Below are positions 14,407 to 21,385 of a stretch of DNA of 21,385 nt, piece by piece. Both the position numbers and the translations under genes were made by a program. The stretch is from GCA-2715965 sp047608975 (lineage in GTDB: Bacteria; Verrucomicrobiota; Verrucomicrobiia; Limisphaerales; JAYPXF01): positions 1 to 21,385 of the forward strand of contig JBLFYM010000098.1 in the NCBI GenBank assembly GCA_047608975.1. The letters are read 5' to 3'. Position 1 is the first letter of the stretch. Every line of letters starts with the position of its first letter. The notes beneath the pieces are model-generated. The model was not told the DNA's origin, made no database searches, and saw only the letters and a program-made list of their open reading frames with translations.

Positions 14407-14955
14407 ATGCAACCGGTAGTGGAATCTCTTGCGCGCGAGCTGGTGCCTTTTGGCAGTACTGCCTACGGAATCATGTTGGGGCTGATGATCTTCGCGCGGG
14501 GAATGGATTTGCTCAGCACGTGGACCGGTACGCCGACACTCGCATTGGAAGCGAACCCCATTGCCCGTTGGCTGGGCTGGAAGCTGGGCATCGTTGTTAA
14601 CCTCGTTCTCTGTGGTTTCGTGGCGCGTCTGCCGCTGATGGCGGTCGTCATTGTCACCACCAGTATGCTGGTGGCCGCCCGCAACTTCAAAAGTGCCTGG
14701 CTGATGCGCACGATGGGCGAGAACCATTATCTCGCTTTCATTCTCAACCAGATGAGCTGTGCGCGCCGGAGCTTGGTCCTGTTCTGTCTACTGGGTGAGG
14801 CCGCCTTGTTCACCTGCATCGGAATCGCACTGCTCCTGACTAGCCCGCTAGGCTCCATCCCGATGGGCATCGGCGTCGGGGTTCTTGCCTACGCCCTCGC
14901 CATTACGATCTTTACCTCGTGGCCGCTGCTCCGCAGCCGAATCAAACACCCATGA
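14407..14955 (+). CDS. Polytopic membrane protein of unknown function in the his/trp operon
   Basis: A 182-residue protein with about four membrane segments: near residues 19-38 (YGIMLGLMIFARGMDLLSTW), 58-85, 115-140 (LVLFCLLGEAALFTCIGIAL) and 148-170. A conserved-looking block, ARGMDLLSTWTGTPTLALEA then NPIARWLGW, sits between the first two segments and may be the functional site. I recognise the pattern from hypothetical proteins but cannot assign a function. It starts two bases after hisI, and its stop TGA overlaps the trpE start (ATGA), so it is translationally coupled to both. Transport or regulation of His/Trp is a guess from context only. Confidence 0.75.
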   Translation: MQPVVESLARELVPFGSTAYGIMLGLMIFARGMDLLSTWTGTPTLALEANPIARWLGWKLGIVVNLVLCGFVARLPLMAVVIVTTSMLVAARNFKSAWLMRTMGENHYLAFILNQMSCARRSLVLFCLLGEAALFTCIGIALLLTSPLGSIPMGIGVGVLAYALAITIFTSWPLLRSRIKHP

Positions 14956-16487
14956 TCACTCCCACTTTTGACGAATTCCATACCCTTGCCAAAGAGGGCA
15001 ACCTGATTCCCGTTTCCACCCGGCTGCTGGCCGACTTCGAAACGCCGCTGTCCGCCTATCAAAAGATTCGCGGCCAGGGCGACTCGTTCATCTTTGAATC
15101 GGTAGAAGGCGGGGAACACCTGGGCCGTTACTCCTTCGTCGGTTGCAACCCGCGGGCGGTCATTCGCCAGACGGGCAACCGGATCGAACTGATCGAGGAC
15201 GGTCGGGTGAAGGAAAAGTTCGCGATTCCGACCAAGGAGAACGAGGACTGTGACAAGTGTGTGAAGGACGGCTTGGAAGTCGTGGAGAAAATCCTGTCGC
15301 GATACCAAGCGGTGCAGTTGCCGAATCTGCCACGTTTCACGGGAGGTGCGGTGGGATTCATCGGTCACGAATTCATTCACGACGTGGAACCGGTCGTCCC
15401 CCGTCCGCCGGCGAATGAACTCAACACTCCCACGATGTATTTCATCATCGCGGATGAACTCCTTGTCTTCGATCGCGTCGCCCAGACGCTCACCATCATC
15501 GTCAATGCGATCGTTGAACCCGGGGTTCCTCCACACGAAGCGCACGCAAATGCGGTCGAGGAGATCGAACGACTTGTCGCTCTCCTCGAGCAGCCGATCG
15601 AAGAAGCCGCCGTGAGCCTTCCGGCGGAGATGCCCGATGTAAACTTCGAGTCCAACATGCCCAAAGACCAGTTCCTGGCGAACGTGGCCAAAGCCAAGGA
15701 ATACATCCAGGCGGGGGACATCATTCAGGTGGTCGGGTCGCAGCGTTTTTCCACCGACATCAAGGCTTCGCCGCTCGAAATCTATCGCGCGGCCCGGACG
15801 ATCAATCCCTCCCCATACATGTTCCTTTTGGAACTGGAAGACTATGCGCTGGTCGGTGCCTCGCCGGAGATTCATGTGCGCAGCGAGGACGGGAAAGTTG
15901 AAATCCGACCGATCGCGGGTACGCGTAAGCGGGGCGCCAATGAAGCCGAAGATCAGGCCCTGGAGAAGGATCTCCTCGCCGATCCGAAGGAACGGGCCGA
16001 ACACGTGATGCTGGTGGATCTGGCGCGCAATGATATCGGCCGGGTTTGCGAATACGGATCCGTGCAGGTGAAGGACTTGATGATCATCGAGCGCTACAGC
16101 CATGTGATGCATATCGTCTCCGAGGTCGAAGGCAAACTGTCGAAAGACCACACGCCATACGATCTGATGCGCGCCACCTTTCCGGCCGGAACGCTCTCGG
16201 GTGCGCCCAAGATCCGAGCCATGCAGATCATCTCCGAAATGGAACAGACCGCCCGCGGTCCTTACGGCGGCTGTGTGGGATACTTCAGTTTCACCGGCAA
16301 CCTGGATTGCTGCATCACCATCCGCACCGCTCTCATCAAGGACGGCAAAGCCTATGTTCAGGCCGGTGGCGGTTGGGTCGCGGATTCCGATCCGGAAGCG
16401 GAGTATCAGGAGACGGTGAACAAGGCCACGGCCATGTTCAAGGCAGTCGCGCTGGCTGAGAGTTTTGGTGGCAAAGACCGGACGTGA
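14952..16487 (+). CDS. trpE: Anthranilate synthase component I
   Basis: A 511-residue chorismate-using enzyme, first committed step of tryptophan synthesis. It makes anthranilate with the glutaminase TrpG. The N-terminal regulatory part has FESVEGGEHLGRYSFVG, corresponding to the Trp-feedback site. The catalytic core has IAGTRKRG, HVMLVDLARNDIGR, PAGTLSGAPKIRAM, RGPYGGCVGYFS and GGGWVADSDPEAEYQET. A para-aminobenzoate synthase (PabB) is the main alternative, but length and signatures fit TrpE better. The ATG at 14952 overlaps the previous stop. No trpG is adjacent. It shares the leader upstream of hisF, and its presence is the functional reason for Trp codons there. Confidence 0.95.
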   Translation: MITPTFDEFHTLAKEGNLIPVSTRLLADFETPLSAYQKIRGQGDSFIFESVEGGEHLGRYSFVGCNPRAVIRQTGNRIELIEDGRVKEKFAIPTKENEDCDKCVKDGLEVVEKILSRYQAVQLPNLPRFTGGAVGFIGHEFIHDVEPVVPRPPANELNTPTMYFIIADELLVFDRVAQTLTIIVNAIVEPGVPPHEAHANAVEEIERLVALLEQPIEEAAVSLPAEMPDVNFESNMPKDQFLANVAKAKEYIQAGDIIQVVGSQRFSTDIKASPLEIYRAARTINPSPYMFLLELEDYALVGASPEIHVRSEDGKVEIRPIAGTRKRGANEAEDQALEKDLLADPKERAEHVMLVDLARNDIGRVCEYGSVQVKDLMIIERYSHVMHIVSEVEGKLSKDHTPYDLMRATFPAGTLSGAPKIRAMQIISEMEQTARGPYGGCVGYFSFTGNLDCCITIRTALIKDGKAYVQAGGGWVADSDPEAEYQETVNKATAMFKAVALAESFGGKDRT

Positions 16488-17281
16488 TGAGTTCGCCCAA
16501 GCCCGATATTTCCATCCGTCTGGAAGTGTTGCCGGGTGCTTCCGTCGGTGAACAGATCGCCAATGCCCGTTCGTACGGTTTCGATGCCATCGCGCTTCCG
16601 GGTCGATTCAAGGACCGCTGGGAAGGCCCTCTCAAGGAATGTTTCGCCGATCTCCCGCTGCCGCTCGCCAGCATCTCACTGGGCTTTGAGCGCTCGCTGC
16701 TGAGCCCGGATGAATCCGCTCGTGAGCACTGTCGGAATTCGTTGCGTCGTCTGTTCGATCTTTGCGCGGAGCTCCGCGTGCCGCGATTCAATATGCCGCC
16801 CTGTCTGATTCAGGATAATCCTGAGCAGGTGACCCAAGATGCCGACCGCTGGTTGCTTGATCAGCTCCCCCATCTTGCGGAAGCCGCCAAGGATCGGGGA
16901 GTCACCCTGCTTCTGGAGCCGGTGAACAAATATGAGTCCGATCACCTGCATTCCGTTGAACACGCTGCCCGGTTGACCCGTGAAATCGGCCATTCGCATC
17001 TGAAATGCACAGCTGATTTTTTTCACATGCAGTTGGAGGAACTGGATACCCCAACCGCGCTGAAAAACGCCGGCACGGAAGTGTCCCACATCCACGTCGC
17101 AGAAAATACGCGCGTCGAACCCGGTCCCGGTTCGCTGGATTTCAAACCCGGATTCGCCATCCTGAAAAAAAACGGCTACGCAGGAATCATTGAAGTCGAA
17201 TGCCGATTCCTCTCCGGCGATCCCACCACCGTTCTTCCCGCCGCCATCCGCCATCTCAAAAAATCTTGGCTGACATCGTAG
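16487..17281 (+). CDS. Sugar phosphate isomerase/epimerase family TIM-barrel protein
   Basis: A 264-residue protein of the xylose isomerase-like (AP endonuclease 2) superfamily. Probable metal ligands are in order: Glu in TLLLEPVNKY, Asp/His in CTADFFHM, His in VSHIHVAEN, Glu in GIIEVECRF. The substrate is not evident; enzymes of this fold act on ketoses, inosose or hydroxypyruvate. The start is the ATG at 16487, overlapping the trpE stop by one base (TGATG). A GTG one codon earlier (16484) is an alternative. It is the last tightly coupled gene of the his/trp operon; a 145-base gap follows. Confidence 0.85.
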   Translation: MSSPKPDISIRLEVLPGASVGEQIANARSYGFDAIALPGRFKDRWEGPLKECFADLPLPLASISLGFERSLLSPDESAREHCRNSLRRLFDLCAELRVPRFNMPPCLIQDNPEQVTQDADRWLLDQLPHLAEAAKDRGVTLLLEPVNKYESDHLHSVEHAARLTREIGHSHLKCTADFFHMQLEELDTPTALKNAGTEVSHIHVAENTRVEPGPGSLDFKPGFAILKKNGYAGIIEVECRFLSGDPTTVLPAAIRHLKKSWLTS

Positions 17282-17426
17282 CTGCCGAGGTAACGAGGCT
17301 GAGCCGTATCAATGCAGCAACGCCATGCCGAACGTACCCCTGGTGCGTGTCGACTGGTGTCCATTCGTGGTTCAAGTCCATCGTTCAATACTGGGAAATC
17401 TGGCGGAACGTGGTATCAGTGCGCCC

Positions 17427-18131
17427 ATGAGTTTGATGGGTAAGGCAGCGATGGTGGCGTGGCACAATCTGGCCCCGGGCAGCGAGGCAGATCACGACGA
17501 CTGGCATTCGCACGAGCACATGTTCGAGCGGGTCGCCATTCCCGGCTTTCGGCGTGGCCGCCGATGTCGGGCTGTGTCGGGATCGGCAGAACAGTATTTT
17601 CTGATGTACGAGGTGGATGACCTTTCGGTTCTCACCGCGCCCGCGTATCAGGCGCGGTTGAATGATCCGTCGGAGTGGTCGCAGCGGATTATTCCGACGA
17701 TTCGTGAGATGACCCGCACGCTTTGCAACGTGTTGGTGAGCGTCGGAGGAGGGCTCGGCGCTTCGCTCGTTACGTTTCGTTTTTCGCCCGTTCCTGACCG
17801 TCACGAAGAGTTGATCGAGTGGTTGCGGGAAAGTCTGCCCGAGCTTTGCGCCAAGCAGGGCGTTACGGGCATCCATCTGCTCGCGGGCGATCCGACTGCC
17901 AGTGGAATCAAGACGGACGAAGCCCGGCTTCGCGGCGGTCAGGACCTGGCCGCTGATCTGGTTTTGTTGCTGGAGGGCTACGATTCGGATGAACTGAACG
18001 CGCTGGCGGATGACGTTTTCTCCGCCGACCAGTTTGCCGATCATGCCGATCATGGCGGACTCGCCGGATCGAAACGCGGGGAGTATCGCGTGGTGTCCGT
18101 GGTTTCAGAAGGCGACCTTCCGGCGGGTTGA
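17427..18131 (+). CDS. Conserved hypothetical protein (EthD/DUF4286-like)
   Basis: A 234-residue protein. The N-terminal half contains MVAWHNLAPGSEADHDDWHS, then HEHMFERVAIPGFRRGRR and YFLMYEVDDL. This resembles the dimeric alpha-beta barrel (ferredoxin-like) EthD/DUF4286 family, in which the HxxEH-like stretch may be part of the active site. The C-terminal half (VTFRFSPVPDRHEELIEWL) may be a second copy of the same fold. ATG codons at 17427 and 17436 are both possible; the open frame extends to 17325, but its first residues do not look conserved. No Shine-Dalgarno sequence is visible. The 145 bases upstream hold no clear promoter or gene. Confidence 0.65.
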   Translation: MSLMGKAAMVAWHNLAPGSEADHDDWHSHEHMFERVAIPGFRRGRRCRAVSGSAEQYFLMYEVDDLSVLTAPAYQARLNDPSEWSQRIIPTIREMTRTLCNVLVSVGGGLGASLVTFRFSPVPDRHEELIEWLRESLPELCAKQGVTGIHLLAGDPTASGIKTDEARLRGGQDLAADLVLLLEGYDSDELNALADDVFSADQFADHADHGGLAGSKRGEYRVVSVVSEGDLPAG

Positions 18132-18179
18132 TGTCCAACCTGCCCTGAATTGCAAATGGCAGGCACCATCTGAATCTCG

Positions 18180-18208
18180 TTGGATCGCGCGGTCGGTCGG
18201 ACTATGCT
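18180..18208 (+). promoter_or_regulatory. Weak candidate promoter of ppk
   Basis: TTGGAT (18180-18185) and TATGCT (18203-18208) are 17 bases apart, 15 bases before the ppk ATG. The -10 matches four of six bases and the -35 three of six. An inverted repeat CCTGCC/GGCAGG (18139-18163, 13-nt loop) precedes it and follows the stop of the upstream gene, but has no T-tract. Confidence 0.25.
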
Positions 18209-18222
18209 CGTCTTTTCTTGGC

Positions 18223-20376
18223 ATGGGTGAAGCAGAACGACAATTTGGACCGGAACATTTCCTCAATCGCGAACTGAGCTGGCTGGAGTTCAACCAGCGG
18301 GTGTTGGACGAGGCGCTGGATCCCGAGACGCCGTTGCTGGAGCGGGTCAAATTCTTCTGCATCACCAGTTCGAACCTGGACGAATTTTTCGAGGTGCGTG
18401 TCGCTGGCCTCAAACAGCAGATTGAGGCGGGTGTTTCCGAGCGCAGTGTGGACGGTCTCACACCGGTGGAGTGCATGAGAGCGGTGACGAAACGCATCAA
18501 CAAACTCGTGGAGCAGCAGTTCAAGTGTTGGCGCCGGGAACTGGTTCCGGCGCTGGCCCAGACCGGCATTCAGTTTCACGAACCGCACAAGCTGAAAGGA
18601 GCTGACCGGGAATTCGCGGAAAAATTTTACCGGGAGGAGGTGCGACCTGTTCTGACTCCGTTGAGCATCGACCTGGCACATCCGTTTCCCCAACTGCTGA
18701 ACAAGTCACTGAACATCATGGTGCAGCTCAACGTGCATCGAAAGGGCCGGAAATCCATCCAGGGCATGGCAGTGGTCCAAGTGCCACGGGTGTTGCCCCG
18801 GCTGGTTCGGTTGCCGCGTGAAGACGGGATGCACTATGTGTTTTTGGCGAATTTGATCGGGCATTTCGCGGCGGATTTGTTTCCTGGAAACGAAGTGCTC
18901 GGCCACTGGTCCTTCCGCGTCACGCGCAATAGCGAGTTGTATATTCAGGAGGATGACGTGGCGAATCTGCTCATGGCAGTCGAGGAGGAACTCCGCAACC
19001 GCCGCAAAAATGACGCCGTTCGGCTGGAGGTGGACTCAACCATGCCGGCGGACATCAGTGCCCGTCTCCTGAAGTATCTGGAGTTGGGAGAGGAGGATCT
19101 CTACCCCATCAACGGCCCGATCAATCCGGTTCGGTTGATGACCGTGTATGAGGGTGATCATTCAGCCAATCTGCGGGACGCGCCGCATGTTCCCCGGGTG
19201 ACCGACCTGCTAAGGCGAAATCGCGGTGCGATATTTGACGTGGTGAGGAAGCGGGATGTGCTGCTGCATCATCCGTATGAGAGTTTTGGGAGCGTCGTGG
19301 ACTTTTTGGCAGAAGCGGCGGATGACCCGAACGTCTTGGCCATCAAACAGACACTCTATCGCACGGGCGGCGATCTGCGCGTGGTCGGGTCGCTCATCAA
19401 GGCGGCGCGAAATGGCAAACAGGTCACCGCGGTGGTGGAGCTGCGGGCGCGATTTGACGAAGCAAACAATATCCAATGGGCGCGGCACATGGAAGAGGAA
19501 GGCGTCCATGTGGTCTACGGGTTGGTCGGCTACAAGATCCACTCCAAGGCCACGCTCGTGGTGCGGCGGGATGACGATGGCATTCGGCGTTATCTGCACC
19601 TGGCCACGGGTAACTACAATCCCAGCACCGCCCGGCTCTACACCGATCTGGGTCTGCTCACCTGCGATCGTGATCTGGGTGAAGACATTGCCAATCTGTT
19701 CAATTTGCTTACCGGAGTGTGCCAGTTTCAGGGCACGCGCAAGCTTCTGGTCGCGCCGTTTCAACTGCACGATCGCATGTTGGAGTTCATCAATCGCGAG
19801 CGGGAACACGCTGAACGTGGGCTGCCCGGCCGGATCATCGTGAAGATGAACTCACTCGTGGATCCGGAAGCGATCGAGGCGCTTTACCGGGCTTCGCAGG
19901 CCGGAGTGCGCGTTGATCTAATCATCCGGGGGATTTGTTGCCTGCGGCCCGGGGTCAAGGGGGTGAGTGAGAATATTTGCGTTCGCAGTATCATCGATCG
20001 CTTTCTTGAGCACAGCCGGGTTTTTTACTTCGACAACGCTCGGCAACCCGAGCTGTATATTGGTAGCGCGGACTGGATGCCGCGAAATTTCTTCCGCCGG
20101 ATCGAGACGGTTTTCCCGATTGAAGACGGGCGTCTGCGTGACCGAATTCTCAGCGAACTCATCGACGTGTCGCTGGCTGACAACTCCAAGGCCCGGGTCA
20201 TGCGTAGCAATGGTTCCTACCGGATCCCGGAGTTGGAGAAAGGTGTGGCGGCGCGTCGAAGTCAGGCCCAATTCATCGAACTGAGCTCACCGCGAAAGAA
20301 AGCCAAGAAGAAAGTAAAATGCTCAGAGCGGGTGGTGAAACTCCGCGCCCGACCTGAACTGCCCCCGTCTGATTGA
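18223..20376 (+). CDS. ppk1: Polyphosphate kinase 1
   Basis: A 717-residue enzyme that reversibly transfers the terminal phosphate of ATP to inorganic polyphosphate, often membrane-associated. The N-terminal domain begins FLNRELSWLEFNQRVLDEA and SSNLDEFFEVRVAGLK. The autophosphorylated histidine is His459 in YLHLATGNYNPSTARLYTD, and the second essential histidine is His597 in FLEHSRVFYF. RGICCLRPGVKG and the basic C-terminal tail (KKAKKKVKC) follow. The ATG at 18223 fits the family N-terminus; an open frame from 18010 overlaps the previous gene and has no homology-like sequence. The esterase gene starts eight bases downstream. Confidence 0.97.
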   Translation: MGEAERQFGPEHFLNRELSWLEFNQRVLDEALDPETPLLERVKFFCITSSNLDEFFEVRVAGLKQQIEAGVSERSVDGLTPVECMRAVTKRINKLVEQQFKCWRRELVPALAQTGIQFHEPHKLKGADREFAEKFYREEVRPVLTPLSIDLAHPFPQLLNKSLNIMVQLNVHRKGRKSIQGMAVVQVPRVLPRLVRLPREDGMHYVFLANLIGHFAADLFPGNEVLGHWSFRVTRNSELYIQEDDVANLLMAVEEELRNRRKNDAVRLEVDSTMPADISARLLKYLELGEEDLYPINGPINPVRLMTVYEGDHSANLRDAPHVPRVTDLLRRNRGAIFDVVRKRDVLLHHPYESFGSVVDFLAEAADDPNVLAIKQTLYRTGGDLRVVGSLIKAARNGKQVTAVVELRARFDEANNIQWARHMEEEGVHVVYGLVGYKIHSKATLVVRRDDDGIRRYLHLATGNYNPSTARLYTDLGLLTCDRDLGEDIANLFNLLTGVCQFQGTRKLLVAPFQLHDRMLEFINREREHAERGLPGRIIVKMNSLVDPEAIEALYRASQAGVRVDLIIRGICCLRPGVKGVSENICVRSIIDRFLEHSRVFYFDNARQPELYIGSADWMPRNFFRRIETVFPIEDGRLRDRILSELIDVSLADNSKARVMRSNGSYRIPELEKGVAARRSQAQFIELSSPRKKAKKKVKCSERVVKLRARPELPPSD

Positions 20377-20384
20377 TCTGACTG

Positions 20385-20993
20385 ATGTTGAAATCTGAAT
20401 TTATCCCAGCGCTGGACGTGGACTCCAGGCGGTTGATGATCGTGCTCCATGGCTTGGGAGACAGCGCGGCTGGTTATCGGTTCATGCCTGAAATGGTGCG
20501 CGAGCCGTCGATGAATTACCTGCTGGTCAATGCCCCCGACGATTATTTCGGCGGCTATTCCTGGTTTGATTTTGAAGGCGATCCGAAACCCGGTATCGAG
20601 CGCAGCGTAAGGTCGCTTTCAGAACTTCTCGACGAACAGCGCAAGCAGGGTTTTCCGACCGAACAAACGGTGCTGTTCGGATTCAGTCAGGGTTGTCTGC
20701 TGTGCCTGGAGGTCGGTTGCACATATCCGCACCCACTCGCCGGCTGCATCGGGATCAGTGGTTGGCTTCGGGATGCCGAAGATCTGCTGAGCCGCCTTTC
20801 ACCCTGCGTTTCCAGTCAGCGGTTCATGGTCACCCACGGCACACATGATCCGGTCCTCCCGTTCGAACGGTCAAAGAATCAGATGCAGCTGTTGGAGCAG
20901 GCCGGACTCGGAATCGAGTGGCATGAGTTCGAGAAGGTTCACACGATCGCGCCGGAAGAGTGGGGTCTGATGCACGCCTTCATCAATCCGTAG
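20385..20993 (+). CDS. Phospholipase/carboxylesterase family alpha/beta hydrolase
   Basis: A 202-residue serine hydrolase of the acyl-protein thioesterase/carboxylesterase family (E. coli YpfH-like). The nucleophile is Ser101 in GFSQG, the acid Asp155 in HGTHDPVLPF and the base His186 in KVHTIAPEE. The oxyanion region is LHGLGDSAAGY. No signal peptide, so cytoplasmic. The natural substrate is unknown; short acyl esters are typical. It is eight bases after ppk and ends in a probable terminator. Confidence 0.9.
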   Translation: MLKSEFIPALDVDSRRLMIVLHGLGDSAAGYRFMPEMVREPSMNYLLVNAPDDYFGGYSWFDFEGDPKPGIERSVRSLSELLDEQRKQGFPTEQTVLFGFSQGCLLCLEVGCTYPHPLAGCIGISGWLRDAEDLLSRLSPCVSSQRFMVTHGTHDPVLPFERSKNQMQLLEQAGLGIEWHEFEKVHTIAPEEWGLMHAFINP

Positions 20994-21022
20994 CGGCGGC
21001 TCGGTTCTCCCGGTCCGCTTTT
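20992..21022 (+). terminator. Probable intrinsic terminator after the ppk-esterase unit
   Basis: AGCGG (20992-20996) pairs with CCGCT (21015-21019), and CGG (20997-20999) pairs with CCG (21010-21012) across a two-base bulge. TTTT follows at 21019-21022. The stem overlaps the esterase stop codon and ends just before the convergent gene at 21025. Confidence 0.5.
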
Positions 21023-21024
21023 CA

Positions 21025-21384
21025 TCAGAACGCCTTCTTAAAGAAGCTGTCCCGCCGGGCTGACTGCTTCGGTCGGGCATCATAACTCCAACGTTTCGTC
21101 GGCAGGTCGGAGGCAAACCGTTCCAACTTCCCTTCCGGCTTCAGCGTATAGATGTTACACCAATCGCCTTCGTGCGTGCGCCGGTCGACTTTGTGCGTTG
21201 AATCGAACTGATTGCTTGGTTTGACCTTTACCCGTTGATCAATCTGCGGCGGCACAAAGCCGTCTTCGAACACATCCCGCACTACTTCAAAAAGTGCGGT
21301 GCCAAGCCAGCTCTTGCGGGCGTCACGATTCACGTTCAGGAAATTGGCCAGGCTGTAAACCTTGTCCTCGTTTACTTTTCCATC
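21025..21384 (-). CDS. 3' part of a gene of unknown function, cut by the window edge
   Basis: The reading frame stays open from the stop at 21025-21027 to the window edge, giving at least 119 residues (first visible DGKVNEDKVYSLANFLNVNR). Since no convincing start is present, the gene probably begins outside. The protein is charged, with many Lys/Arg residues and a basic C-terminus (ARPKQSARRDSFFKKAF). It has no transmembrane segment or recognisable motif. A GTG at 21333 could start a shorter version of 102 residues. I do not recognise the family. Confidence 0.6.
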   Translation of the reverse strand, partial: DGKVNEDKVYSLANFLNVNRDARKSWLGTALFEVVRDVFEDGFVPPQIDQRVKVKPSNQFDSTHKVDRRTHEGDWCNIYTLKPEGKLERFASDLPTKRWSYDARPKQSARRDSFFKKAF

Positions 21385-21385
21385 G

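Noticed and set aside
18010..18222. A longer N-terminus for polyphosphate kinase
   Set aside because: The extension overlaps the preceding gene and lacks family-like sequence; the ATG at 18223 gives the usual PPK1 beginning.

Overview
The window looks like chromosomal DNA of a Gram-negative, GC-rich bacterium. Verrucomicrobiota or a related PVC lineage is my best guess. The reasons are a DUF6807 (PmoA-like) protein, a very long protein of W-A-x-x-D-P-type repeats, a small AT-hook/HARE-type DNA-binding protein, a run of outer-membrane lipoproteins, and many genes without a clear Shine-Dalgarno sequence. This placement is inference; no rRNA or marker phylogeny is available.

Layout. 1-877: an AT-rich, gene-poor stretch, a cluster of AAAGGGGT motifs and a decayed ISL3-family transposase that abuts the 3' end of a TlpA-like thioredoxin gene (878-1417, minus). 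1544-3889 (plus): a membrane-anchored protein of about 20 tandem repeats. 3903-4913 (minus): an exported DUF6807 protein. 5039-8149 (plus): clpP-clpX and a class I aminotransferase. 8329-12432 (minus): a five-gene envelope operon, read as glycine-zipper protein, LpoB-like activator, COG3014-like lipoprotein, YcfL/DUF1425 lipoprotein and a further lipoprotein. 12632-13057 (plus): an AT-hook/HARE-like DNA-binding protein. 13060-17281 (plus): the attenuator and its operon. 17427-20993 (plus): a stand-alone protein, polyphosphate kinase and a serine esterase. 21025-21384 (minus): the 3' part of an unknown gene that runs out of the window.

The most notable signal is in the 171 bases between the DNA-binding protein gene and hisF. 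Two bases after the stop codon of the former, a ten-codon reading frame encodes MNFCHWHWCR, with alternating His and Trp codons (His-Trp-His-Trp). It is followed by a stable hairpin, then by two mutually exclusive helices. One is a strong intrinsic terminator (13150-13183). The other is a 9-of-10-bp antiterminator (13131-13161) that uses the terminator's left arm. The sequence opposite the antiterminator's 5' strand can also pair with the His/Trp codons of the leader. Downstream lie hisF, hisI, a membrane protein gene, trpE and a TIM-barrel gene, packed with 9-nt, 2-nt and overlapping junctions. This is the architecture of a ribosome-mediated attenuator that would read both His-tRNA and Trp-tRNA charging and control one mixed His/Trp operon. 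I do not recall a described leader peptide of this dual kind.

Other regions. The envelope operon combines known LpoB and YcfL families, which act with peptidoglycan synthases in Enterobacteria, with two poorly described proteins. One of those may be a distant LpoB/CsgG-type relative. The ClpXP pair is canonical. ppk and the esterase are closely spaced and end in a probable terminator.
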